Below, in pieces: positions 1-6,123 of a stretch of DNA of 8,932 nucleotides. Made by a program: the position numbers and the translations under genes. The stretch is taken from positions 1-8,932 of the forward strand of contig JBNKDD010000233.1 of assembly GCA_050288085.1 (NCBI GenBank), in the 5' to 3' direction. Positions within the stretch are counted from its first letter, which is position 1; each line of letters opens with the position of its first letter. Source of the DNA: JBNKDD01 sp050288085 (lineage in GTDB: Bacteria > Chloroflexota > Anaerolineae > Aggregatilineales > UBA3940). The notes under the pieces were generated by a model. That model searched no databases, was not told where the DNA came from, and worked only from the letters and a program-made list of their open reading frames with translations.

Positions 1-537
1 GCCCCGGAAAATGAAGCGGGCCTTGAGGTTCCAGATCGACCAGGCATCCCACTGGCCGTGCGGTTCGATACCCGATATGGTGATAAAACCTACCAGCGCC
101 GCCGCCACCAGGCTCAGAACGAGCCAGGGTATAGCTTTCTGTCCTCGCCAGGGTGATTCGGCGGGAGATAGGGATTCACCCCCCGCCCCCACTGACGTGG
201 TGTCTGCCCCCCTTGCAAGGGGGGCGAATCGCAGCGAGCGCGACAGCGCGTGAGCGACGACCAGAGGTCGTGCGATGGGGGGTGAGCAACACAGGACAAA
301 AAAGGAAATGGTCATCCCCAACAGCACCACATCCCCAACGATCACACCGAGCAGGCTCGGCCTAGAGATCATCAGCCCGACAAAGAACACGCCCGATGAC
401 AACCCGAACCCAATCCCGACCGCCAGACACAACCGGATCAACATGGCGGGGAAGCCGCGCCGCGAATCGGGCCAGAGCACTGCCACCAGCAAATACCCGG
501 CGATCAGCGGCGGCAGCAGCGCCACAATCAGCCTCAT
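1..537 (-). CDS. GT-C/GT39-like membrane glycosyltransferase, N-terminal part (runs off left edge)
   Basis: The frame is open without a stop from an ATG at 537 to the window edge, giving 179 residues. Hydrophobic segments lie at about residues 3-20, 30-56, 61-84 and 136-155. They are followed by GQWDAWSIWNLKARF (about 162-176), which resembles the first outer loop of polytopic GT-C sugar transferases, where an Asp in this loop is usually catalytic. Such enzymes move sugars from lipid-phosphate donors at the outer membrane face; the substrate here cannot be told. The start is fixed by an ATGA overlap with the stop of the upstream gene (534-965), which implies coupled translation. Residues 85-121 are encoded by a palindromic repeat (176-285) inserted in frame between two predicted helices. 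The fold is inferred from a short motif and helix pattern; only a fragment is visible. A tool that demands ordinary coding statistics could miss this gene because of the inserted repeat. Confidence 0.72.
   Translation of the reverse strand, partial: MRLIVALLPPLIAGYLLVAVLWPDSRRGFPAMLIRLCLAVGIGFGLSSGVFFVGLMISRPSLLGVIVGDVVLLGMTISFFVLCCSPPIARPLVVAHALSRSLRFAPLARGADTTSVGAGGESLSPAESPWRGQKAIPWLVLSLVAAALVGFITISGIEPHGQWDAWSIWNLKARFIFRG
176..285 (+). repeat. Cloverleaf-like palindromic repeat, copy 1, inside a coding sequence
   Basis: The ends are complementary, TCACCCCCC (176-184) against GGGGGGTGA (277-285). The core is the perfect 20-bp palindrome GCCCCCCTTGCAAGGGGGGC (206-225). Between end and core is a small arm, CCAC/GTGG (189-192/197-200). 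On the other side is a longer arm, ATCGCA/TGCGAT (228-233/271-276), which holds inner hairpins GCGC/GCGC (238-241/246-249) and ACGACC/GGTCGT (257-262/266-271). The same architecture recurs at 2041-2129 (inverted) and 8357-8439. On the minus strand the copy is read in frame as part of the glycosyltransferase gene and contributes about 37 residues including APLARGAD. I see no transposase and no clear target-site duplication. Confidence 0.85.
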
Positions 538-965
538 TCCGCATAATCCTCGTTGCGATACAGGATCAGCCCGTCGCCATAATCGGTCAGCGGAGTCAGG
601 TGGGTGTCGCCATAATCGGGATGAACTTGCTCCAGGAGGAAAAAATCGCCGATGACCAGTTCGCAGCAGTCATCACCCAGGCTCATCACCACCGGGGCAA
701 TAGCGTACTGAGCCAGTTGAGGCGGGGCGGGATAATCCTCGCGGGAGAGGTCGGACACATAACCGACCATCTCGTCCGGTGGCAGATCATCCCGCAGATC
801 AGCATATCGCTCCTGTGAAGCGCTGGCCTGCCCAAAGGTGGGATTCTCCTGGGTCAGCCAGCGGATGGTCGGGATGATCACAATCACGCCCAGGACAACC
901 CGCCACCCGATCAGGCCGTAGACGCCGATCCGGGCTTTCCAACTTTGGAAAGTTTCAAAGTTCAT
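534..965 (-). CDS. Hypothetical single-pass membrane protein, 143 aa
   Basis: I do not recognise a named family. The protein has one likely membrane helix at about residues 15-35 (GVYGLIGWRVVLGVIVIIP), placed as an N-terminal anchor. An acidic, Pro- and Tyr-rich domain of about 105 residues follows, containing DLRDDLPPDEMVGYVSD (57-72 region) and LAQYAIAPVVMSLGDD (84-99 region). No catalytic motif is evident. It sits 9 bp downstream of the 975-1571 gene and its TGA overlaps the ATG of the glycosyltransferase gene (ATGA), so it is the middle gene of an operon. The tight coupling suggests an outer-face partner or accessory of that glycosyltransferase, which is inference only. No strong ribosome binding site precedes the ATG at 965, consistent with translation re-starting from the gene before it. 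Confidence 0.82.
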   Translation of the reverse strand: MNFETFQSWKARIGVYGLIGWRVVLGVIVIIPTIRWLTQENPTFGQASASQERYADLRDDLPPDEMVGYVSDLSREDYPAPPQLAQYAIAPVVMSLGDDCCELVIGDFFLLEQVHPDYGDTHLTPLTDYGDGLILYRNEDYAE

Positions 966-974
966 GAGCCGGGC

Positions 975-1571
975 TTACAGGCTGTCAACCCGATTGACAA
1001 TCTCAAGCAGCAGTTTCAACCGGGCCTGAATGCGGGCCGGGTCGGTCACGTCACCCATTTCGGAGAGATGAACCTGTCCGCCCTCAACCGACAGGTGAAC
1101 CCGTTCAATCGCCATCAATCGCTCACGTAAGGTGGGGTCTTCCAACAGGTCGATAGCCTGGTCACGCTCCTCGCACATGATCAGGAAAGCCTCGTCAAAT
1201 TCCGGGAAGCCGATAGCGATCCCCTTTGGCCCCATGATCGTCCCTTTCACCTGCCGGTTAACGCGCAGCATCGGGAACGCCGCGTTATCGTGAGAGGAAG
1301 TGTAGGCCGTGCGGGTAGGCGTTTTGCTTGTCCCCCTGGCGATGTAGGCACGAACCGCGCGCCCCTGATAGGAACCGCTCAACACCGGCGACCCCAAACC
1401 TGTTTTCTTGAAATCCAACCCGGTTGCTTCCCCAGCCTGCTGCCATGCTTCGACGGCTTTAGCACTGCCCTTCCGGGTCATGGTGATCAACACAAAGGCG
1501 GCAGCGACCATCAATCCGGTAACACCCACGCCTGCACATAAACACACTAACGCGCCAGAAAATTCATTCAT
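975..1571 (-). CDS. Hypothetical membrane-anchored protein, about 198 aa
   Basis: The function is unknown. One hydrophobic helix lies at about residues 7-31, followed by TRKGSAKAVEAW and a soluble domain with the pattern 'Gly-Leu-x-Phe ... P-V-L-S-G-S-Y-Q-G-R-x-V'. This loosely recalls DUF3137-type membrane-anchored proteins, but I would not assign that family without a search. The domain ends in a Leu-rich helix (ARIQARLKLLLEIVN). I chose the ATG at 1571 rather than the in-frame TTG at 1577 because AAGGGA (minus strand, 1584-1579) lies 7 bases before it. A sigma-70-like promoter (TTGCCA-16-TATAAT) stands just upstream, so this is likely the first gene of the minus-strand operon that ends in the glycosyltransferase. 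Confidence 0.82.
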   Translation of the reverse strand: MNEFSGALVCLCAGVGVTGLMVAAAFVLITMTRKGSAKAVEAWQQAGEATGLDFKKTGLGSPVLSGSYQGRAVRAYIARGTSKTPTRTAYTSSHDNAAFPMLRVNRQVKGTIMGPKGIAIGFPEFDEAFLIMCEERDQAIDLLEDPTLRERLMAIERVHLSVEGGQVHLSEMGDVTDPARIQARLKLLLEIVNRVDSL

Positions 1572-1592
1572 AATCAAATCCCTTCAACAGGC

Positions 1593-1620
1593 ATTATAGG
1601 AAATCACGGCAATGTGGCAA
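1593..1620 (-). promoter_or_regulatory. Sigma-70-like promoter for the 1571-to-1 operon
   Basis: On the minus strand TTGCCA (1620-1615) and TATAAT (1598-1593) are separated by 16 bp. The -10 is a perfect match and the -35 matches four of six. The predicted start of transcription falls near 1586, giving a short leader that holds the AAGGGA ribosome binding site before the ATG at 1571. The element lies in the narrow spacer shared with the divergent DUF1232 gene. Confidence 0.6.
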
Positions 1621-1649
1621 CTGGCCCGCTTTGCTCTACAATGGAAAGC

Positions 1650-2033
1650 ATGAAGACAACCTGGAAGGATCGCGCCCGGCAATTAAAGCGGGAAGTTTAC
1701 GCCCTGTACCTGGCCTATCAAGACCCGCGCACACCCTGGTATGGCAAGGCTTTTGCCGCCCTGGTGATCGCCTACGCTTTCAGCCCCATCGACCTGATTC
1801 CCGATCCGATCCCGGTGCTCGGTTATCTCGACGACCTGATTTTGATCCCGCTCGGCGTGGTGATTGCATTGAAGTTGATCCCGCAAGAAGTAATGGATGA
1901 TTCCCGCCAGAAAGCAGAGGAAGCCTTTCAATCTGGCAAGCCGGTCAGTTGGGTCGGGGCGGTGTTGATCGGGGCAACCTGGATCGCGTTGGCGGTGTTG
2001 GCGGTGTTATTGGTGCGGCGATTTATAAATTGA
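1650..2033 (+). CDS. DUF1232 (YkvA-like) membrane protein
   Basis: This is a small DUF1232 protein of 127 residues from the ATG at 1650. The family core is clear: PRTPWYGKAFAALVIAYA at 26-43, then SPIDLIPDPIPVLGYLDD at 45-62, which is the diagnostic signature. A C-terminal membrane helix lies at about 101-122 and ends in a short basic tail. The molecular role of the family is not established; members are small membrane-associated proteins. Alternative in-frame starts are GTG 1614 (AGGAAA 10 bases before it) and ATG 1641. I prefer 1650 because family members usually begin close to this lysine-rich helix. A possible -10, TACAAT (1637-1642), would place the transcript start almost on this ATG, which would make it leaderless. 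The gene is divergent from the 975-1571 operon and convergent with 2135-2806. Confidence 0.88.
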   Translation: MKTTWKDRARQLKREVYALYLAYQDPRTPWYGKAFAALVIAYAFSPIDLIPDPIPVLGYLDDLILIPLGVVIALKLIPQEVMDDSRQKAEEAFQSGKPVSWVGAVLIGATWIALAVLAVLLVRRFIN

Positions 2034-2040
2034 AGTTTTT

Positions 2041-2129
2041 TACCCCCCGTGATGCGTCACCTTCGGTGGACGCATCCTCCGCCCCCCTTGCAAGGGGGGC
2101 AGACACCGCTTTGGCGGTGGCAGGGGGTA
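2041..2129 (-). repeat. Cloverleaf-like palindromic repeat, copy 2 (inverted orientation)
   Basis: The ends are TACCCCCC (2041-2048) and GGGGGTA (2123-2129). The core GCCCCCCTTGCAAGGGGGGC (2081-2100) is identical to copy 1. One arm is GATGCGTC/GACGCATC (2051-2058/2069-2076). The other is CACCGC/GCGGTG (2104-2109/2114-2119) with a TTTG loop, matching the arm of copy 3. Orientation is opposite to copies 1 and 3. It fills the space between two convergent genes, beginning 7 bp after the DUF1232 stop and ending 5 bp before the stop of the 2135-2806 gene. It could therefore also serve as a bidirectional transcript end, although only the minus-strand reading has a T tract (the A/T run at 2035-2041) next to it. 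Confidence 0.85.
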
Positions 2130-2134
2130 CGAGC

Positions 2135-2806
2135 TTAATCCGCCCCGGCTCCGGCCCCCACCAGATCATTGATCTGCCGGGCAGCGGTGCGAATAAAGAA
2201 AGCCAGCCAGCCAACGATACCCAGCAGTTTGGTCCCCTCTTCGAAGAAAAAGCCGCCGATCCGCCGTTCAAGATACCAGTTAAAATCCAGCAAGGTAGAA
2301 AAAGCGAAGAAGAAAAAAGCCGAGAGCAGCAAGATCGAATCGGTGTTCTGGAGCATGTCCCGGTAGAAAGCCAAAAACACCAGCACCATCAGCCCATAGG
2401 AGAAAAAGACCATCCGCTTAGGGATACCCAGGTAGGGAGTATAGACGCGGAGGCTCAGGCCGAGGATATCATCGAACATCAGCAAGGCGGTGAACAATCC
2501 GGCAGCGACAAAGAAGCTCCCCCACCGGCGATCCTTCTTCCAAATCAGCGCGGCGGTGAACCAGTTGACCGTCACCGCTGCCCCCCAGAACAACCACCCC
2601 AACCGGGCCACCAGCCCGGTATAAACAGGTAAATCGAACTGGTTGACCGGATCGCGGAGAAAGTCACCTGCCGGAATCCGCCAGATAAACTTGGCAAACA
2701 CCAGGAACGCTAAAAGGATCAAACCCGGAGTGTAAGCCAGCAGTACGGTCAAGATCAGTGATAGTAGTTTGTGCTTTGATGTGGGCAATGCATCTGACTT
2801 AGCCAT
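2135..2806 (-). CDS. Polytopic membrane protein of unknown function, 223 aa
   Basis: The protein is very hydrophobic with six probable membrane helices, at about 15-40, 63-88, 96-114, 131-149, 157-175 and 191-209. Polar features recur near helix ends: FDDILG (111-116), the loop PYLGIPKRM (124-132), LDFNWYLERR (173-182) and FFFEEGTKLLGIVGW (186-200). The paired acids DD (112-113) and EE (189-190) with Lys193 inside or beside helices look functionally selected. They are compatible with a membrane enzyme or ion-handling protein, but I cannot name the family. The C-terminus ends in a Gly/Ala tail. The ATG at 2806 is preceded by AGGAA about 8 bases away on the minus strand. The gene is monocistronic as far as can be seen. 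Confidence 0.85.
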   Translation of the reverse strand: MAKSDALPTSKHKLLSLILTVLLAYTPGLILLAFLVFAKFIWRIPAGDFLRDPVNQFDLPVYTGLVARLGWLFWGAAVTVNWFTAALIWKKDRRWGSFFVAAGLFTALLMFDDILGLSLRVYTPYLGIPKRMVFFSYGLMVLVFLAFYRDMLQNTDSILLLSAFFFFAFSTLLDFNWYLERRIGGFFFEEGTKLLGIVGWLAFFIRTAARQINDLVGAGAGAD

Positions 2807-3005
2807 CGATTAATTCCTATTGCGACGTGTTCTTCAACGTAATGTTCACATAGTCTACTCGCTAAATCATGGCAATAAAAACATTACAATATGAAATTTG
2901 CATATCCAGTTCATCAGTTCTTCATTAGTTGATAACAAGTTTTAAACAGGCTCTTTCTATCATTAATCTGCGCTGGTACAAAGCAGATTCAATGAGGAGT
3001 ACGTT
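2807..3005. other. AT-rich divergent intergenic region
   Basis: This 199-bp spacer separates two divergent genes and is clearly more AT-rich than its surroundings, especially 2860-2965. It must carry promoters in both directions. On the minus strand TTGCCA (2875-2870) lies 17 bp from a poor -10, TATGTG (2852-2847). On the plus strand TTTAAA (2941-2946) and TAATCT (2964-2969) have 17-bp spacing. Neither pair is convincing. No gene or stable hairpin is seen. Confidence 0.45.
2994..2999 (+). promoter_or_regulatory. Strong ribosome binding site that fixes a GTG start
   Basis: GAGGAG ends 6 bases before the GTG at 3006. This is the best Shine-Dalgarno match in the window and supports the GTG as the true start of the DUF4405-like gene. 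Confidence 0.7.
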
Positions 3006-3854
3006 GTGAACAAAGCAAAAGTAAACTACTGGGTTGACGTAGTAACTGCTCTTGCCTTTATCTTGAGCGCCGTGAGCGGCATTGTTTTCCTGTTCCCGAT
3101 AAACGGTTCAACCGTCTTAGGTATCGCCTATAACATCTGGGATCAGATTCACACCTGGGGGAGCCTGTTAATGCTCGCCGGTGTTCTGGTCCATCTGATC
3201 TTGCACTGGAAATGGATCGTGGTGATGACCGGAAAGATTCTGTTCCCTACGGCAAAACCGTTACATTCAACAGCCACCGCCAGTGGTGGTGTCCTGATGA
3301 GCAGACGGCGGTTCTTACGTACTGCCGGATTGGGGGTAGTCGGACTGGGGGCCGCCGGGCTGGGTGCGGCTATGACCGCACTGAGCTACAAATCATTGTT
3401 CGGAAGTGAGGAAACTGTGGCACGTCCAACCGTTCCCCCAACGGCTGCACCGACAGTGCTCACCGAAGAGAACCAGGCAATAGTGGAACAACAGCCAGAG
3501 GCAACAAGCATTCCCGCAGCCGATACACCAACAGCTACCCTAGTGCCCACCGAAGAGAACCAGGCAATAGTGGGACAACAGTCAGAGACAACAAGCGTTC
3601 CCGCAACCGATACACCAACAGCGACCCCAGTGCCTACTGAAGAGACAAATGAAGTTGTGGTACAGCCAGAGGCAACGAGTATCCCCCCAACCGTTATACC
3701 GACGCAGAGTGTATCGGTTGCTACATCTGTGCAAACGTTCTCGGTTGCCTGTCCCAAGGGGATCACCTATGACCCCTATCCCGGTCACTGCCGCCATTAT
3801 GTCGATAAAGACGGTGATGGATATTGTGATCTCTCCATTCCTACAGCCAACTGA
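3006..3854 (+). CDS. DUF4405-like membrane protein with internal Tat-like motif, Thr/Pro repeats and a calcium-loop C-terminus
   Basis: Four parts can be read in 282 residues. Helices at about 10-32 and 51-75 form a DUF4405-like bundle in which His49, His63 and His67 (HTWGSLLMLAGVLVHLILHW) are placed like haem ligands. SRRRFLR (99-105) followed by a Gly/Ala-rich helix (107-128) is a twin-arginine-type motif, oddly internal. A Thr/Pro/Gln-rich linker (about 140-240) holds 29-residue repeats. The tail, CPKGITYDPYPGHCRHY then DKDGDGYCD (249-275), combines three cysteines with an EF-hand-like DxDxDG loop. The picture is an inner-membrane redox or sensing protein with its tail outside the cell. 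Haem and calcium binding are inferred from residues only. The GTG start has a strong ribosome binding site. No terminator is visible before the convergent gene 49 bp downstream. Confidence 0.8.
   Translation: MNKAKVNYWVDVVTALAFILSAVSGIVFLFPINGSTVLGIAYNIWDQIHTWGSLLMLAGVLVHLILHWKWIVVMTGKILFPTAKPLHSTATASGGVLMSRRRFLRTAGLGVVGLGAAGLGAAMTALSYKSLFGSEETVARPTVPPTAAPTVLTEENQAIVEQQPEATSIPAADTPTATLVPTEENQAIVGQQSETTSVPATDTPTATPVPTEETNEVVVQPEATSIPPTVIPTQSVSVATSVQTFSVACPKGITYDPYPGHCRHYVDKDGDGYCDLSIPTAN
3462..3700 (+). repeat. 87-bp in-frame tandem repeat (about 2.7 units) in a Thr/Pro linker
   Basis: Units begin at 3462, 3549 and 3636, each coding 29 residues that start TEENQAIV or TEETNEVV and contain PEATSIP/SETTSVP and TPTAT. 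The first two units are highly similar and the third decays after about 20 codons. This is a coding tandem repeat in a flexible extracytoplasmic stalk, likely to vary in copy number between strains. Confidence 0.85.
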
Positions 3855-3903
3855 TGGCAGAGCCAAATGCGTAATTAATGTAGGAGCGGGTAAGACATGG
3901 CAA

Positions 3904-5652
3904 TTACCCCGGCTGACCGGGCTTGTAATCCCGCAGGATGCTGTCGCCGACAAACTCCCGCAGCACCGAGTTATCCGGCACAATGTCGGGTTTCAACGGG
4001 GACACCCACCCCAGGAAGGATAACAGCCGCTTGGCCTCGATATGCTGTTGGGTGCCGTGCTCTACCTGGAGCAGCAGCGGTTCGGCCAGGGGACGCAGCA
4101 TCGCCAACTCGTAGACCAGCGCCGAGTTAAAGATCACGTCGGCGTTCTCCTGGAAGGGGAATATCCAGGTGCGCTCACCCTTGCGCACACTCCGCCAACG
4201 CGACAGGGTATCGGTAGCCGAGTATCCCCGGTAAGCGGCATCACGAACCATCCGCCGCAGCAGGCGCACATCGGTCGTCGGGACACGGTTATGCCGGTCG
4301 ATGTTCAACTGGGTCAGGCAGGAGACATACACCCTGAAGGTCAACTCGCGCGGCAGATTGCGAACCAGTTCAGGGTTCAGGCCGTGAATCCCCTCCACGA
4401 TCAGGATTTGATCCGGTGAAAGCCGCACCTTATCCCCCGGCTCTTGCTTGCCGGTGATAAAGTTGAATCGCGGAAGCTGCACCGACTCGCCGTTCATCAG
4501 CTTGAGCATATGCTCGTTGAACAGATCAACATCCAGCGCATTCAGGTGCTCGAAGTTAAAGTCACCGTTCTCATCGCGGGGGGTTTTTTCCCGGTCTACA
4601 AAATAATTGTCCATCTCGATGGTGTACGGCTTCAGGCCATGCGCGAGCAGCTGGATCGCCAACCGCTTGCTGGTGGTTGTCTTGCCGGAAGAGGACGGCC
4701 CGGAGAGCAGCACCAATCGGGGCGGCGGATCGCGTTCCACAATATCATCGGCAATATCGGCAATCCGGCCCTCATGGAGCGCTTCAGCGACCAGCACCAA
4801 CTCACGAGCACGCCCGGCCCGGATTGCCTGATTGAGTTCGCCGATATCCTCGACGCCCAGCAGTTCGAGCCACTCCGCCGTCTGCATGAACACACCGCGC
4901 AGCTTGGGCAGGTCGATGATCGGCTGGATGACCGTCGGCGCATGGCGGCGGGGATGCCGCATGATAAATCCATCGCCGTCATGGGTCAGGTCGAAGGTGG
5001 TCAGGTAGCCAGCACTGGGCACCATATACCCGTAGAAATAATCACGCACCCCGCGCAGTTCATACAGGATCAGGTAGTCCTTGGTGCGATTCTCCATCAG
5101 GCGGAGCTTATCGTCGTAACCATTCTTCTTAAAGAAGGCAACCGCCTCATCGAGACTCACCACCGTCCTGATAATGGGCGCATCCTGGTCAATGATCTCC
5201 AGCATCCGCGCTTTGACCTGGGCCAGTTCATCCGCCGAAAAACAGCCTTCCGTCAATTTACAATAGTAGCCGCCGAAAGGCAGCGAATGATCGATCACAA
5301 TGGTGCGATCCGGGAACAGTTCTTTAGCGGCGACCAACATCACAAAAGACAGTGAGCGGCGGTAGATGCGCAGGCCATCGCTGTCATGAAGCATCACCGG
5401 GCTGACCCTGGCATCCCAATCAACGCGGTAGGTAAGTTCGCGCAGCTTACCGTTGACCACCGCCCCGACAATCGTCTGAGTGCCGTCCGCACCCGGTAGG
5501 CGGGTGGTCGGGATCAGGTCAGGGCAGGCAACTTTATAGTATTCCTCAAGCGGAGTACCAACCGGGGCACTCCAGATTGAACCGTCATCCAGGGTGATCC
5601 GCGATGTCTGGCGAACCATTGACCGTTTGACGGGGATAATCTCGGTGTCCAT
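3904..5652 (-). CDS. Nucleoside (uridine) kinase with N-terminal TGS and ThrRS-editing-like domains
   Basis: This 582-residue protein is a uridine-kinase-type P-loop kinase fused to a threonyl-tRNA-synthetase-like N-terminus. A TGS-like domain covers about 10-75. An editing-domain-like part (about 80-205) includes RRSLSFVMLVAAKELFP and HSLPFGGYYC. The kinase part (about 305-510) shows Walker A GPSSSGKT (318-325), MDNYF (347-351), VEGIHG (419-424), DRHNR (452-456) and RMVRD (467-471). It should phosphorylate a nucleoside, probably uridine or cytidine, in the cytoplasm for pyrimidine salvage; the role of the N-terminus is unknown. The ATG at 5652 is preferred over an upstream GTG (5682) because AGAGGA lies four bases before it. 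The paired zinc-ligand histidines of true ThrRS editing domains are replaced by RRSLS at the first site, typical of this fused kinase group as I know it. The gene stands alone. Confidence 0.9.
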   Translation of the reverse strand: MDTEIIPVKRSMVRQTSRITLDDGSIWSAPVGTPLEEYYKVACPDLIPTTRLPGADGTQTIVGAVVNGKLRELTYRVDWDARVSPVMLHDSDGLRIYRRSLSFVMLVAAKELFPDRTIVIDHSLPFGGYYCKLTEGCFSADELAQVKARMLEIIDQDAPIIRTVVSLDEAVAFFKKNGYDDKLRLMENRTKDYLILYELRGVRDYFYGYMVPSAGYLTTFDLTHDGDGFIMRHPRRHAPTVIQPIIDLPKLRGVFMQTAEWLELLGVEDIGELNQAIRAGRARELVLVAEALHEGRIADIADDIVERDPPPRLVLLSGPSSSGKTTTSKRLAIQLLAHGLKPYTIEMDNYFVDREKTPRDENGDFNFEHLNALDVDLFNEHMLKLMNGESVQLPRFNFITGKQEPGDKVRLSPDQILIVEGIHGLNPELVRNLPRELTFRVYVSCLTQLNIDRHNRVPTTDVRLLRRMVRDAAYRGYSATDTLSRWRSVRKGERTWIFPFQENADVIFNSALVYELAMLRPLAEPLLLQVEHGTQQHIEAKRLLSFLGWVSPLKPDIVPDNSVLREFVGDSILRDYKPGQPG

Positions 5653-5679
5653 ATTTTCCTCTGATATGACAAGACAGGA

Positions 5680-5699
5680 CACAACAATTATCCGTTGTG
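5680..5699 (-). promoter_or_regulatory. Inverted repeat in the leader of the nucleoside kinase gene
   Basis: CACAAC (5680-5685) and GTTGTG (5694-5699) form a perfect 6-bp inverted repeat around an 8-base centre. In the minus-strand RNA the stem could extend to about 9 pairs with one G-U. It lies about 20 bases before the AGAGGA ribosome binding site. It could be an operator or a leader hairpin. No supporting promoter was found at proper spacing. Confidence 0.35.
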
Positions 5700-5782
5700 C
5701 CCTTTTGTGTGGTTGTATACGTATCTGTCAGTAGTATATACCGGCAGGTTGAGATCTCCTAATCGGGAATTTGATCCCCCAC

Positions 5783-5811
5783 TCGACAATCTCCGGCGGA
5801 AACTATATAAT
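5783..5811 (+). promoter_or_regulatory. Sigma-70-like promoter of the UPF0251 pair
   Basis: TCGACA (5783-5788) and TATAAT (5806-5811) are separated by 17 bp: a perfect -10 and a -35 with one mismatch to TTGACA. The predicted start of transcription is near 5818, leaving a leader of about 45 bases to the ATG at 5863. This is the best plus-strand promoter in the window. Confidence 0.72.
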
Positions 5812-5817
5812 TAATTA

Positions 5818-5831
5818 TGGGCATATGCCCA
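5818..5831. promoter_or_regulatory. 14-bp perfect palindrome at the predicted transcription start (operator candidate)
   Basis: TGGGCATATGCCCA is a perfect palindrome that begins 7 bp after the TATAAT box and so overlaps the predicted +1. This placement suits a repressor that blocks initiation. The second gene of the transcript encodes an HTH protein (UPF0251), which makes autoregulation a reasonable guess. The ligand and the regulator are not known from the sequence. Confidence 0.55.
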
Positions 5832-5862
5832 AAACTAACGCACTGGTTGAAAGGATTTCACC

Positions 5863-6117
5863 ATGAGCAAGATATTTGTCCGGCATCGCCGCCACGTTGG
5901 GGAGGGATCAGGCCGCCCACGGTTTGCGATTGTCGCCGTCCAGGGAGCCGACCTGAAGGTATTCAAGAGCCGGGTACGCCGGGAAGAGATCGAGAAGATC
6001 GCCGAGGATATCGGCGCGGAGATCGTCTACCTGCCGCGCGGCGAATTTGCCGAAGGCGACCTGCCAATCCAGGGTGGTGGCGGAGGCCGCCGACATGGTC
6101 GCCGCAACCGGGATTGA
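5863..6117 (+). CDS. Small conserved-looking protein of unknown function, 84 aa
   Basis: I do not recognise a named domain. The protein starts MSKIFVRHRRHVGEG, then has an alternating beta-alpha-beta-like core, FAIVAVQGADLKVFKSRVRREEIEKIAEDIGAEIVYLPRG (41 residues, about 20-59), and ends in a Gly- and Arg-rich tail (GGGGGRRHGRRNRD) that could bind nucleic acid or simply be flexible. AAAGGA lies 7 bases before the ATG. It is the first gene of a two-gene transcript and ends 6 bp before the UPF0251 gene, so the two products probably work together. The promoter and the palindrome upstream would control both. The basic content is high throughout. Confidence 0.78.
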   Translation: MSKIFVRHRRHVGEGSGRPRFAIVAVQGADLKVFKSRVRREEIEKIAEDIGAEIVYLPRGEFAEGDLPIQGGGGGRRHGRRNRD

Positions 6118-6123
6118 GACTGA

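Noticed and set aside
206..225. GC-rich palindromic core considered as an intrinsic terminator
   Set aside because: In copy 1 it lies inside an open coding frame and has no T tract; the repeat family explains it better.
534..818. Plus-strand frames over 275-818
   Set aside because: They are antisense to the minus-strand operon and show no domain, start signal or hydrophobic pattern of their own.
1949..2632. Long plus-strand open frame running through repeat copy 2 and opposite the six-helix membrane gene
   Set aside because: Its product is Gln/His/Pro-rich without domain character and it is antisense to a clear membrane protein; it is open mainly because of base composition.
3908..3921. CCCGG-CTGA-CCGGG hairpin at the end of the nucleoside kinase gene as a terminator
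   Set aside because: The stem is only 5 bp, is within the last codons, and no T tract follows it.
4444..5355. 303-codon plus-strand open frame opposite the nucleoside kinase
   Set aside because: It lies wholly antisense to a gene with an intact P-loop kinase domain and has a composition typical of a reversed GC-rich gene.
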